Assembly (NCBI GenBank): GCA_016784945.1
Contig: JADHTP010000095.1
Location: 1 to 10,144, forward strand
Direction: 5' to 3'
Length of the DNA: 10,144 nt
Source: Deltaproteobacteria bacterium
Lineage (GTDB): Bacteria; Myxococcota_A; UBA9042; DTJE01
The notes under the pieces are model-generated. The model was not told the origin of the DNA. It saw only the letters and a list, made by a program, of their open reading frames with translations, and searched no databases. The stretch's first letter is position 1; each line of letters starts with the position of its first letter. Below, in pieces: positions 1 to 7,385 of this stretch. The translations under genes were made by a program, and so were the position numbers.

Positions 1-1
1 C

Positions 2-1411
2 GCAGGGCCGGGCCACCCGGACCTCATGACCGTGAAGGCCTATCGTCTCATAGGGGAGGCGGACGTCATCGTCTATGACCGGCTGGTCCAGGAGGAATGC
101 CTGGCCCACGCCCGCAAGGACGCCGAGCGGATCTACATGGGCAAGAAGCCCGGCCGCCACGAGACCCGCCAGCCGGAGATCAGCGAGATGATCGTCCGCC
201 GGGCCCGCGCCGGCTACATGGTGGTGCGGCTCAAGGGCGGGGATTCACTCCTTTTCTCCCGGGGTGGGGAAGAGGCGGACTACCTGGCCCAGCGCGGCAT
301 TCCCTTCGAATTCATTCCCGGCGTGACATCGGCCCTGGCGGCTCCGGCAGCGGCCGGCATTCCCGTGACCCACCGGGATTATTCGTCGTGTTTCTGCGTG
401 GTGACCGGCCACGAACGGTCGGACCGCGCGGGCAAGCCCTTCAACATGGACTGGGAGGCCCTGGCCCGAATGGACACCCTGGCCGTGCTCATGGGGGTCA
501 AGAGCCTGACCCGGATCACGGGGCTGCTCATGGAGAACGGGAAGGCGGCGGCCACCCCGGCCACCCTGGTTCAGCAGGCCTACTGGCCCGGCGAGAAGGT
601 CCTGTTTTCCACCGTGGGCGACATCGCGCAAGAGGCGGAGAAGGCGGGCATCGAACCGCCGGCCGTCCTCCTGGTGGGCGCCGTCGTGGGCTCGAAATCC
701 CGGCTCAACCAGGCCGACAGGGACCTGGAACGAACCTCGGGTACCACCGTGGGTCGACACGTGGGAAAACTCGTGGGCAATGCCATGCTGTATCCCATCC
801 ACCTCATGCTGGAAGGCAGCCGGGTGCTCCTGGTGGGTGGTGGCATGGTGGCGCAGAGGCGGGTGGAGCGACTCCTGCATTCGGGGGCACGGATCACCGT
901 TGTGAGTCCCGAGTTGACGCCGGAACTGGTGAAACTGAAGGACCGGGGCACCATCATACACCACCCGAGGGCCTTCGAGCCCGGCGACATGGATGACGTG
1001 GTCATCGCCTTTGCCGCCACCGACGATACTGCCACCAACCGCTCCGTGGCCGACGAGGCCCGCCGTCACGGGATCCTGATCAACGTGGCGGACGATCCCC
1101 TGGCCTGCGACTTCACGCTCCCGGCCTGCGTCATCCGGGACCCCCTGGTGATCAGCGTCTCCACCAACGCCCGGTCACCGGGCCTGGCGGCGGCCCTGCG
1201 ACGTCGCCTGGAAGGCCAGTTCGGACCGGAGTGGGCCGTATTGACCCGCATCCTCTCGGACGCCCGCCCGGACCTGCTCAAAATGGGACTGAAGGGGGCC
1301 AGGGTGACCGAACTCATCGGAGACGTGCTGGATTCCGATGCCCTGTCCCTCCTCGCCGATGGCCGGGAAGACGAGGCGCAGGAATTGATTCGCTCACTGC
1401 TCGGATTGTAG
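2..1411 (+). CDS. Siroheme synthase-type fusion: uroporphyrinogen-III C-methyltransferase + precorrin-2 dehydrogenase (5' partial)
   Basis: Predicted to methylate uroporphyrinogen III to precorrin-2 with SAM and then oxidise it to sirohydrochlorin, on the route to siroheme in the cytoplasm. The frame is open to the window edge: bases 2-25 encode AGPGHPDL, the conserved methyltransferase start motif, so the ATG at 26 is internal and the true start lies outside the window. Numbering from that Met, residues 1-225 are the methyltransferase: RLKGGD at 68-73, RGGEE at 79-83, and D18 (VIVYD) and K40 (MGK), which match catalytic-site residues D248 and K270 of E. coli CysG. After a linker, residues about 254-415 form the dehydrogenase: NAD-binding VGGGMVA at 270-276, ATDD with D333/D334, and NVADDP at 353-358. 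E. coli Ser128 appears to be Asp362 here. GPGD reads GPGH, and the usual GDPF..G reads GDSLLFS. The domain order is the reverse of CysG. Whether the second domain also inserts iron is not visible. Confidence 0.93.
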   Translation, partial: AGPGHPDLMTVKAYRLIGEADVIVYDRLVQEECLAHARKDAERIYMGKKPGRHETRQPEISEMIVRRARAGYMVVRLKGGDSLLFSRGGEEADYLAQRGIPFEFIPGVTSALAAPAAAGIPVTHRDYSSCFCVVTGHERSDRAGKPFNMDWEALARMDTLAVLMGVKSLTRITGLLMENGKAAATPATLVQQAYWPGEKVLFSTVGDIAQEAEKAGIEPPAVLLVGAVVGSKSRLNQADRDLERTSGTTVGRHVGKLVGNAMLYPIHLMLEGSRVLLVGGGMVAQRRVERLLHSGARITVVSPELTPELVKLKDRGTIIHHPRAFEPGDMDDVVIAFAATDDTATNRSVADEARRHGILINVADDPLACDFTLPACVIRDPLVISVSTNARSPGLAAALRRRLEGQFGPEWAVLTRILSDARPDLLKMGLKGARVTELIGDVLDSDALSLLADGREDEAQELIRSLLGL

Positions 1412-1416
1412 CGTGC

Positions 1417-2616
1417 CTATGCCGCTTCTTCCTTCTGAAGACGTCCGATACGCCGTCCATAGATGAGGGCGATGGTCCGATAGACCAGGTGGGCCAGCTT
1501 GCAGTAGGGCGCGTAGAGGATCAGGTAGAAAACGAAGACCAGGTGGATGAAGTAGGTGACGTAGGCCACCTGGGCCAGGCCCACGCTGCCTGCCGAACTG
1601 GACCACAGGCGCAGGAGCTGGGCGCCCATGCCAGTCAGCGCGATCACCAGGATAACCAGCAGCAATGCCCAGTCGGAGAAACTGCTCTTGAGGGTATCCA
1701 CGCCGTCCGATGTCCGCTTGAGGATGGTCAGGACGCAGCCGGCGATGAGGATCACCGCGCCTACGTTGCCGATGATCTTCCACAGGAGACCGTCGAAAAA
1801 GTGGTTCGGGCTGAAGGGCAGGGGTGGCGGCAGGTTGAAACCGTACATGAGCACGATGGTGGCCGCCGTGGTCAGTGCCAGGAATCCGAAGCCGAACAGG
1901 AATCCGAAATGGGCCCATGTGCGCCATTTCGAATCGCCGCAAGTGTCGAAGTGCCGATGGGCGAGGACGTCCCTGATCACGTCCACCAGCCCACCCTCGG
2001 CAGCCGCACCGCTGCCCGGGAACGCCTCCTTCATCCGGTTCCACATACCCAGGCCCCCCATGGCAAAGGCCGCCACGGCGAGGATGGATGTCGGTACGAA
2101 CACGGCGTAGATCAGGAGGTGCGGTACGAAATTGTGGAATACGTAGCCGCCCTTTTCCGTGGACGGGTTCGCGAACTCGGACCAGCCCCAGACGTGCTCG
2201 GCCCCTGAACCCAGGGTCAGCAGGAAACCCAGCAAGAGAACGGGCACGGTAATGAGCACCATGAACCAGCTGGGGTTCTGCACCATTCTTCCCAGGAAGG
2301 AGGGGACCGAATAGGCGGCGATGGCCACCTTGCGCAGAGCCCCCATCACATCGCCCGGCCGGGCGCCGCGGGGGCACTGGACCGAACAGTCGTTGCACTG
2401 GTAGCACAACCACAGGTCGGGGTCGGACAACAGCTTGTCCTTGGCGCCCCACTGGGCCCAGATCATCTCTTTCCGGGGAAAGGGTTTGTCATCGGGGGAC
2501 ACGGGGCAGACCACGGCGCAGGTGGCGCACTGGTAGCATTTCTTCAGGTCGTCGCCGCCCTGGGCAAGCACGTCCCTTACGAATGCCACGTCGGGTTTGA
2601 TGGTTCCCGTACTCAT
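1417..2616 (-). CDS. qmoC: Quinone-interacting membrane-bound oxidoreductase, membrane subunit QmoC
   Basis: Membrane anchor of the Qmo complex, which exchanges electrons between quinol and the AprAB/QmoAB soluble modules. The 399-residue product fuses an HdrC-like ferredoxin domain to an HdrE/NarI-like membrane domain. Two classical [4Fe-4S] motifs are visible: C27, C30, C33, C37 and C71, C74, C77, C81. About six hydrophobic segments follow (roughly 119-136, 166-187, 236-258, 281-300, 316-335, 353-372). Histidines in or near them (H161, H166, H236, H358, H376) are candidate heme-b ligands, by family analogy. The ATG at 2616 is chosen because GAGG sits 6 bases upstream and the product begins MSTGTIKP. 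An upstream ATG at 2724 would add a 36-residue leader with no family resemblance. Last gene of the operon. It is separated from qmoB by 150 bases although the two qmo genes before it are nearly contiguous, and it ends 5 bases from the convergent siroheme gene. Confidence 0.95.
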   Translation of the reverse strand: MSTGTIKPDVAFVRDVLAQGGDDLKKCYQCATCAVVCPVSPDDKPFPRKEMIWAQWGAKDKLLSDPDLWLCYQCNDCSVQCPRGARPGDVMGALRKVAIAAYSVPSFLGRMVQNPSWFMVLITVPVLLLGFLLTLGSGAEHVWGWSEFANPSTEKGGYVFHNFVPHLLIYAVFVPTSILAVAAFAMGGLGMWNRMKEAFPGSGAAAEGGLVDVIRDVLAHRHFDTCGDSKWRTWAHFGFLFGFGFLALTTAATIVLMYGFNLPPPLPFSPNHFFDGLLWKIIGNVGAVILIAGCVLTILKRTSDGVDTLKSSFSDWALLLVILVIALTGMGAQLLRLWSSSAGSVGLAQVAYVTYFIHLVFVFYLILYAPYCKLAHLVYRTIALIYGRRIGRLQKEEAA

Positions 2617-2622
2617 CAGATA

Positions 2623-2626
2623 CCTC
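2623..2626 (-). promoter_or_regulatory. Ribosome binding site of qmoC
   Basis: GAGG on the minus strand, within AGTGAGGTATCTG directly before the ATG at 2616, with a 6-base spacer. It decides the start over the in-frame ATG at 2724, whose leader would be coded by the repeat-rich spacer. Confidence 0.7.
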
Positions 2627-2644
2627 ACTTCCGGGAACTGTCGT

Positions 2645-2703
2645 CGGTGAGCCGCACGCTCAACTGGTAACTCACATCCATGACCGGTCGACGGTGAGCC
2701 GCA
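2645..2703. repeat. 12-bp direct repeat pair in the qmoB-qmoC spacer
   Basis: The 12-mer CGGTGAGCCGCA occurs at 2645-2656 and again at 2692-2703, a spacing of 47 bases. The second copy overlaps the left arm of an imperfect inverted repeat (CGACGGTG at 2689-2696 against CACCGTCG at 2722-2729). An 8-bp palindrome GACCGGTC lies at 2682-2689. The copies are exact; their function is unknown. Confidence 0.6.
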
Positions 2704-2734
2704 GGCGCAGCCGGTCGGTTCCACCGTCGCCGGG

Positions 2735-2768
2735 GATCTCGCCGCGCGCTTCGCGCGTCGGCGAGATC
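2735..2768 (-). promoter_or_regulatory. Strong stem-loop at the 3' end of qmoB
   Basis: Left arm 2735-2749 and right arm 2753-2768 pair over 15 bp, with one bulged base (2758) and a 3-base loop. On the transcript strand the tip reads GCGCGAAGCGC, which contains GCGAAGC, known in DNA as an unusually stable mini-hairpin. The stem begins inside the TGA stop of qmoB. No run of T follows it, so it does not look like a classical intrinsic terminator. An RNA-stability or processing element, or a partial transcription barrier, within the operon is more likely. Confidence 0.6.
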
Positions 2769-4890
2769 AAAAGCCCTTGTACGGGTTCGGGCCGAGGTTG
2801 TTCACCTCTTCCACGAACTCGTTCACGATCTGCGGCAGCTTGTCGTACTCGTTGATGGCGAGCTGGACGATCTTGATCCGCTCGGACTCCAGCATGAGCC
2901 GCTGGAGGTCCTCCTGGACGTTCTCCATCCGCTTGCTGCAGAGCTCCGAGCCCTGCAGGAAGTGGCACTGGTAGTCGTCGCCGTACTTGCAACCGATCAG
3001 AATGATGCCGTCGATGCCCGCCGACAGGGAGTCGGCGATCCAGACGCGGTTGACCGACCCCAGGCACCTCACCGGGATGAACCGGACCAGGGGGCTGTAC
3101 TCCACGTGGTTCAGCCCGGCCATGTCCATGGCCGGATAGGCGTCGTTTTCGCAGATGAGCCCGATGTACCGGGGCTTTTCCTCGAACTCGTCCGGCACGT
3201 GGACCGACTTGATCATGTCGCCGATCATGGGCACCGAATAGTCCTTGAACGAGATGATCCGCTCGGGGCAGGCGCCCATGCACACGCCGCAACGGCGGCA
3301 GCGCGTGGGATTCTCCAGGGGGGTGCCCTTCTCGTCCTCGTCCAGGGTGCCGAAGGGACATTCCTCCGTACACCGCTTGCACTGGGTGCAGCGCTGCAGG
3401 AAGAAGTCGGGGTAGGTCTGGTCCCAGGCCCGCGGGTGGACCGCCGTGCCGCCGCCCGTGGCATGGACACACTGGATCGCCTTCAGGGCCGCCCCGGCCG
3501 CGTCCTCGCCGCACTGGACGATATCCATGGGCTGCCGTACACAACCCACGGTGTAGATCCCCGTCCGCGCGGTCTCGTAGGGGAAGCAGATGAAGTTCGA
3601 GTCCGGGAAGCCGTACTTGAGCGTCGGGAGTTCCTTCCCCTTGCGGTAGGTCAGGTTCAGGATGCCTTCCTCGGCCATGACGGGCACCTTGCCCTGGGCC
3701 AGGACCACCAGGTCGGCGTCGATTTCGATGTCTTCACCCAGCAGGGTGTTTCCGGCGGTCACCTTGACCTTGCCGTTGCCATTGGGCTCCACGCCGGTGA
3801 TTTCGCCCTTGGTCAGCATGATGCCGGGTGTCGCCTGGGCCGCTTCGTAGTACTGCTCGTACAGGGACGGTGTGCGCATATCCTTGTAGAGGATGTATGC
3901 TTCGGCGTCGTCGTCGTTTTCCAGCAGGTAGTTGGCCTGCTTCAACGAGTTCATGCAGCAGGTGGACGAGCAGTAGGGCAGGTGATCGGGGTCCCGGGAG
4001 CCGGCACACTGGACGAAGACGACCTTCCTGGCGGGCGCGCCGTCCGACGGGCGGACGAACTTGCCTTCCTTGGCCATTTCTTCGAACTGCACACTGCCCA
4101 CCACGTCGGGGGACTTGCCGTAACCCAGGTGCTCCAGCTTGGTCACGTCGTAGGGCGTGAACCCGGTGGCCACCACGATGGCCCCGATCTTGAATTCCTT
4201 GTCGCCGACCTTCACGTCGAACTTGCCGGGGGCGCCGGCCACTTCCGACACCGTGGATCCCAGCAGCACCTGGATTCGGTCATTACCTTCCACCGCCGCC
4301 ACCAGGCCGGGAACGGGATTCTCGCCCGCCTCGGTGTAGGGGGCCGCCGTGGGATAGGTCTTGTGCAGGGTGGCGGCGAAACCACCGAGGGCTTCGGCCT
4401 TTTCCACCAGGACCACGTCGTGTCCCACATCCGCCGCGTTCAGGGCGGCATTCAAGCCGGAAACGCCGCCACCCACCACCAGCACCGAGTCGGACACTTC
4501 CTGGACCAGCGGCTCCGGGGTTTCCGCGTTCTTGCAGCGGGTGATGCCCATGCGCACGTAGTCTTCGGCAAGTTCCTGGGTCCCGTCGTCGTTGGCCGTG
4601 TGGCACCAGGCCACGTGTTCCCGCAGGTTGGTGCGGTGGACGAACACGTCTTCGAAGTCGAAACGGTCGGTGAATACGCGCTCGGAACAGGCGCAGATGA
4701 CCACGTGGGTGGCCTCGATGTCCTTGATGTCCTGACCGATCTCCGCAAGGCCTTCCTTGCCGCAGAGGTATTCGTGCTTCTTGCAGACGGCGGGGGCCAG
4801 CTCGTTGCCGACCTCGATGAGCTTGTCAGCATCCACGGCCTCGCCGATCCCGCATCCTGTGCAGATGTAAGCAATCGTTTTGTGTTCCAT
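2767..4890 (-). CDS. qmoB: Quinone-interacting membrane-bound oxidoreductase, subunit QmoB (HdrA-like flavoprotein with MvhD-like tail)
   Basis: Soluble electron-transfer subunit of the Qmo complex, 707 residues. In order: a cysteine-rich N-terminal region (C10, C13, C36, C43, C66, C68); an FAD-binding Rossmann motif VVGGGVSG at 138-145 and a second pyridine-nucleotide-oxidoreductase-like stretch ending VATGFTPYD at 240-248; the HdrA-type patch QCAGSRD with the following C307/C311/C312; two ferredoxin motifs, C501/C504/C507/C511 and C531/C534/C537/C541; and from about 575 an MvhD-like domain with C580, C609, C634, C642 and C651. This is the HdrA-plus-MvhD architecture known for QmoB. The ATG at 4890 is chosen over an in-frame GTG at 4899 because the GTG lies within the AGGAGGTG ribosome binding site. 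It starts 13 bases after the qmoA stop, so translation is probably coupled. A strong hairpin overlaps its stop codon. Confidence 0.96.
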   Translation of the reverse strand: MEHKTIAYICTGCGIGEAVDADKLIEVGNELAPAVCKKHEYLCGKEGLAEIGQDIKDIEATHVVICACSERVFTDRFDFEDVFVHRTNLREHVAWCHTANDDGTQELAEDYVRMGITRCKNAETPEPLVQEVSDSVLVVGGGVSGLNAALNAADVGHDVVLVEKAEALGGFAATLHKTYPTAAPYTEAGENPVPGLVAAVEGNDRIQVLLGSTVSEVAGAPGKFDVKVGDKEFKIGAIVVATGFTPYDVTKLEHLGYGKSPDVVGSVQFEEMAKEGKFVRPSDGAPARKVVFVQCAGSRDPDHLPYCSSTCCMNSLKQANYLLENDDDAEAYILYKDMRTPSLYEQYYEAAQATPGIMLTKGEITGVEPNGNGKVKVTAGNTLLGEDIEIDADLVVLAQGKVPVMAEEGILNLTYRKGKELPTLKYGFPDSNFICFPYETARTGIYTVGCVRQPMDIVQCGEDAAGAALKAIQCVHATGGGTAVHPRAWDQTYPDFFLQRCTQCKRCTEECPFGTLDEDEKGTPLENPTRCRRCGVCMGACPERIISFKDYSVPMIGDMIKSVHVPDEFEEKPRYIGLICENDAYPAMDMAGLNHVEYSPLVRFIPVRCLGSVNRVWIADSLSAGIDGIILIGCKYGDDYQCHFLQGSELCSKRMENVQEDLQRLMLESERIKIVQLAINEYDKLPQIVNEFVEEVNNLGPNPYKGF

Positions 4891-4898
4891 GGCTACCA

Positions 4899-4904
4899 CC
4901 TCCT
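4899..4904 (-). promoter_or_regulatory. Ribosome binding site of qmoB, overlapping the qmoA stop
   Basis: AGGAGG on the minus strand, 8 bases before the ATG at 4890. Its first A is the last base of the qmoA TGA stop, so ribosomes finishing qmoA arrive directly on this site. It excludes the GTG at 4899 as the start. Confidence 0.8.
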
Positions 4905-6160
4905 CATGAAGCCTTCGCGGCGATGACCAGGGTCTTCAGGGCCGCGCCGGTGGCATCCTGCATACAGGCGGCCATCGGGGCCGGTCGGACCGCACATCCC
5001 GCTGGAACCACGCCACTTTCCAACCCGCCGGCCACCAGGAATCCGTTGTCGTCCACCTGGCAGCTTTCGGGCAGGGGCAGGTCGCCGTTGTTCGGGACCA
5101 TTCCGGTGGCCAGTACCACCAGGTCCGCTTCGGCCTCCACGCGGTTCCCCGTGTCCGTGTCTTCGGCGGACAGCGTGAGGACCTTTGTGGTGGCGTCTTC
5201 CACGATCTTGGCCACCTTGCCGCGCTGAAGAAGGGTCTTCTCGTCGGCTTCCACCTTGGCCAGCACGTCTTCATTGCGTCCCATGACGCGCCGATCGATG
5301 TAGAAGATGGTCTGCTCCACGGCTTCGTCCACCTCCCGCATGACGATGGCTTCCTTCATGGAAGCACCGCAGCAGACGGCGGAGCAGTAGGGCAGGTGCT
5401 TGCGGTCACGTGACCCGGCGCACTGGACGTAGGCGATCCGCTTGGGCGCCTCGCCATCCGATGGCTTCACGGCCTTGCCGCTGGTGGGGCCGTCCTCGGC
5501 CAGCATGCGCTCCATCATCACGTTGGTGATGACGTTTTCGTATTTCCCGAAGCCCAGCTGGTCCAGCTTGGTTGCGTCGTAGGGCGTCCAGCCCGTGGCC
5601 ACGGCGATGGCGTCGGCCTTGAGCGTGTCGGTGGTGCCCTCTTCCTTCAGGTTGATGGCGTTGACCTTGCAGACGTCGACGCATTTCTGGCACCCAGAAG
5701 GGCAGATTGCGTTGTCCACGGCATACGTCATGGGGTAGGCCATGGGATGGGGCAGGAAGATCGCACTGGACTTGTCCAGCCCGTAGTTGAACGCGTTTTC
5801 CCGCTCCACGCCGCACGCGTCGATGCAGTCGCCGCAACAGGTGCAGTCCCCGTTGACGAACCTCGGGGCCGTCTCTATGGCGACCTCGAAGGCGCCGGGA
5901 CCACCGTTGATGGCGGTGACCTTCGTCAGGGTGTGGACCATCACGTTGGGGTTCTTCCGCAACCGGCGGTAGTTGATTTCCAGACCGCAGCTGGGCGGGC
6001 ACATCTTGGGGAAGTAGCGCGCCAGCTGGGCGATGCGACCGCCAAGTGACAGCCCCTGTTCCAACAGGTGGACCTGTGCGCCGGTCTCCGCCGCTTCCAG
6101 TGCGACGGTCATGCCGGACATCCCTCCACCAACCACGACAACAGTTTTGTTCCCGGGCAT
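4904..6160 (-). CDS. qmoA: Quinone-interacting membrane-bound oxidoreductase, subunit QmoA (HdrA-like flavoprotein)
   Basis: Soluble flavoprotein of the Qmo complex, 418 residues, the usual length for QmoA, and like an HdrA core without the extra C-terminal domains. The FAD-binding motif VVVVGGGMSG is at 7-16. C54 and C58 (MCPPSC) follow, then an iron-sulfur region with C106, C108, C109, C112, C116 and C153, C157, C160, C164. The HdrA signature YVQCAGSRD is at 244-252, followed by C259, C263 and C264. VATGWTPYD at 187-195 closes the second nucleotide-binding part. It shares this QCAGSRD/PYCS..CC layout with the neighbouring qmoB, as expected for two HdrA paralogues. AAGGAG at 6170-6175, inside the end of the YkgJ-type gene, lies 9 bases before the ATG. 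The gap to that upstream gene is only 3 bases, so the two are almost certainly co-transcribed. Confidence 0.96.
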   Translation of the reverse strand: MPGNKTVVVVGGGMSGMTVALEAAETGAQVHLLEQGLSLGGRIAQLARYFPKMCPPSCGLEINYRRLRKNPNVMVHTLTKVTAINGGPGAFEVAIETAPRFVNGDCTCCGDCIDACGVERENAFNYGLDKSSAIFLPHPMAYPMTYAVDNAICPSGCQKCVDVCKVNAINLKEEGTTDTLKADAIAVATGWTPYDATKLDQLGFGKYENVITNVMMERMLAEDGPTSGKAVKPSDGEAPKRIAYVQCAGSRDRKHLPYCSAVCCGASMKEAIVMREVDEAVEQTIFYIDRRVMGRNEDVLAKVEADEKTLLQRGKVAKIVEDATTKVLTLSAEDTDTGNRVEAEADLVVLATGMVPNNGDLPLPESCQVDDNGFLVAGGLESGVVPAGCAVRPAPMAACMQDATGAALKTLVIAAKAS

Positions 6161-6163
6161 TGG

Positions 6164-7006
6164 TTACTTCTCCTTTGCTTTGGATGCCTTCTGAACGGCC
6201 TCGACCGCCTCGGGCCTGACCTTCATCGTCTTTTCCCCGAACAGCGCATAACGCAGCCAGAGGAAACCGAACTCCAAGAGTTCCTCATCATCCTTCTTGA
6301 GCTGCGGAATCAGGTCGTCCCTGACCACGAAGCGCGTAAAGAATGTGCTTTCAAAAAGGAATTTCCTGAACTTGTCCAGGTCGTAGAGCGCCATCATGTA
6401 CATGTCGGTCTGGGGCTGGGTCAGCTTCTGGCGTTTTTCCATGAAGTTCGGGTGCAGGGTCAGGTCACGAAAGAACTCGCCCATCCGGTCATAGGGCTCG
6501 GTCCCCTGGTTCTCCATCCACTCGCGGATGGTCCAGGTATGGCTTTCCTCGTGACCTTTGCAATGATCTTCCTTGACCAGGAAGTAGAACGCATCGCCGA
6601 TGGGTCTTTCGGAGGTGCGGTTGCTTGCGTGTCCAACAGGGTACATGCGGCACGGCCAGGGGCGGTCACCATACACGCCGCAGCCCTTCTCACTCACGAA
6701 GGAGCATGTCTTTTCATCGTTGTCTTCCATTTTCAGGAAAACGATGGGGTGCAACTGGCCCTGGGTCACGGGCATCAACGTGTGCTGCTGCAGGAATTCG
6801 GCGGATGTGATACCGAGCCGGTTCTTGAGGCGCAGGACGTCGTAGGGGGACAGGATGATGTTCACATCCCGGCAGCACCGGTTGAAACAGGAGATCCCGG
6901 GATAGCAGCTGAAATGAAACTCGTCGTCCAGACCCAGCCGCGGTCGGTCTTTCAGGAATTCCTCCTGGGCCTTCAGTTGTTCTGACTTTTCTGGTGTGTC
7001 GCTCAT
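6164..7006 (-). CDS. YkgJ-family cysteine-cluster (putative zinc/iron-chelating) protein
   Basis: A 280-residue protein with the CxxxCC-type signature of the YkgJ family: C34, C40, C44, C45, then C101, C109, C119 (CGVYGDRPWPCRMYP) and C149. By family analogy these cysteines bind a metal ion or an iron-sulfur cluster. The biochemical role of the family is not established. No signal peptide or membrane segment is seen, so it is probably cytoplasmic. The C-terminal half (about 160-280) is charged and probably helical, and I recognise no further domain. It lies between aprA and qmoA, 6 bases after the zinc-ribbon gene and 3 bases before qmoA, with GAGG four bases ahead of its ATG. This tight placement suggests work on the same iron-sulfur enzymes, such as cluster or metal delivery or assembly; that is inference. 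Family call is firm, function unknown. Confidence 0.85.
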   Translation of the reverse strand: MSDTPEKSEQLKAQEEFLKDRPRLGLDDEFHFSCYPGISCFNRCCRDVNIILSPYDVLRLKNRLGITSAEFLQQHTLMPVTQGQLHPIVFLKMEDNDEKTCSFVSEKGCGVYGDRPWPCRMYPVGHASNRTSERPIGDAFYFLVKEDHCKGHEESHTWTIREWMENQGTEPYDRMGEFFRDLTLHPNFMEKRQKLTQPQTDMYMMALYDLDKFRKFLFESTFFTRFVVRDDLIPQLKKDDEELLEFGFLWLRYALFGEKTMKVRPEAVEAVQKASKAKEK

Positions 7007-7012
7007 GATTCC

Positions 7013-7306
7013 TCACTCGTCGTCGTCCGGGAGGATGCCGGTCCTCAAGGCGTCCGGGGACCAGACGGGTACGGGACCGGTAGAACCGGTCAACGGGTTC
7101 ATCTTGAACCGGTACGAAGCATGCTGGTTGTAGTTGGTGGCCATCCAGGTCCAGCCACCCTGGTAGTACCCACATTCGTCGTTGAAGCAGACCAGGTGCC
7201 AGTTCTCGTCCCAGGTGGACGCATCCGGCAGAATCCAGCGCTTCAAACGGCTGTTGCAGTGTGGGCATCGGGGCGTCGCGCCGCCCTTTTTCGTTTCATC
7301 GCTCAT
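7013..7306 (-). CDS. Small zinc-ribbon protein (ogr/Delta-like fold), function unknown
   Basis: A 97-residue acidic-tailed protein. C14, C17 (RCPHC) and C40, C45 (CFNDEC) make a C-x2-C...C-x4-C zinc-ribbon arrangement reminiscent of the ogr/Delta zinc-finger family. Residues 50-90 are rich in aromatics (GGWTWMATNYNQ, then a Tyr and Phe) and Pro, and it ends in DDDE. The ATG at 7306 is chosen because the product starts MSDETKK just before the ribbon; an ATG at 7444 would start inside aprA and add a 46-residue leader of no visible merit. No clear ribosome binding site precedes 7306, unlike every other gene of the operon, so its translation may be weak. It is 6 bases from the YkgJ-type gene. Whether it binds DNA, RNA or a protein partner cannot be told from the sequence. 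Confidence 0.75.
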   Translation of the reverse strand: MSDETKKGGATPRCPHCNSRLKRWILPDASTWDENWHLVCFNDECGYYQGGWTWMATNYNQHASYRFKMNPLTGSTGPVPVWSPDALRTGILPDDDE

Positions 7307-7354
7307 GGCGTTTCGATTCGGGCCCGGCGGACCTGTAAAGAAAGGGGAGGGAAA

Positions 7355-7385
7355 CTCCCGGGGGGCCACGACGACCCCCCGGGAG
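7355..7385 (-). terminator. GC-rich hairpin after aprA, likely attenuator or partial terminator
   Basis: CTCCCGGGGGG at 7355-7365 pairs perfectly with CCCCCCGGGAG at 7375-7385: an 11-bp stem with a 9-base loop, starting 14 bases after the aprA stop. On the transcript strand it is followed by TTTCCCTCCCCTTTCTTT, pyrimidine-rich but not a pure T run. Because the downstream genes have no obvious promoter of their own, partial termination or RNA stabilisation of an aprBA message is more likely than full termination. Confidence 0.6.

Noticed and set aside
26..28. ATG at 26 as the start of the siroheme gene
   Set aside because: The eight codons before it encode the conserved AGPG..DL motif of the methyltransferase, so the gene begins outside the window.
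245..1069. 274-residue minus-strand frame opposite the siroheme gene
   Set aside because: Antisense shadow; the plus-strand frame carries conserved methyltransferase and dehydrogenase motifs throughout.
1394..2452. 352-residue minus-strand frame overlapping qmoC, and a 290-residue one at 2672-3544 overlapping qmoB
   Set aside because: Alternative-frame readings with Arg/Pro/Gly-rich products. The in-frame qmo genes have intact cysteine motifs and membrane segments.
2962..4926. 654-residue open frame on the plus strand opposite qmoB
   Set aside because: Antisense shadow of qmoB: same His/Gly/Val/Asp-rich composition and no domain.
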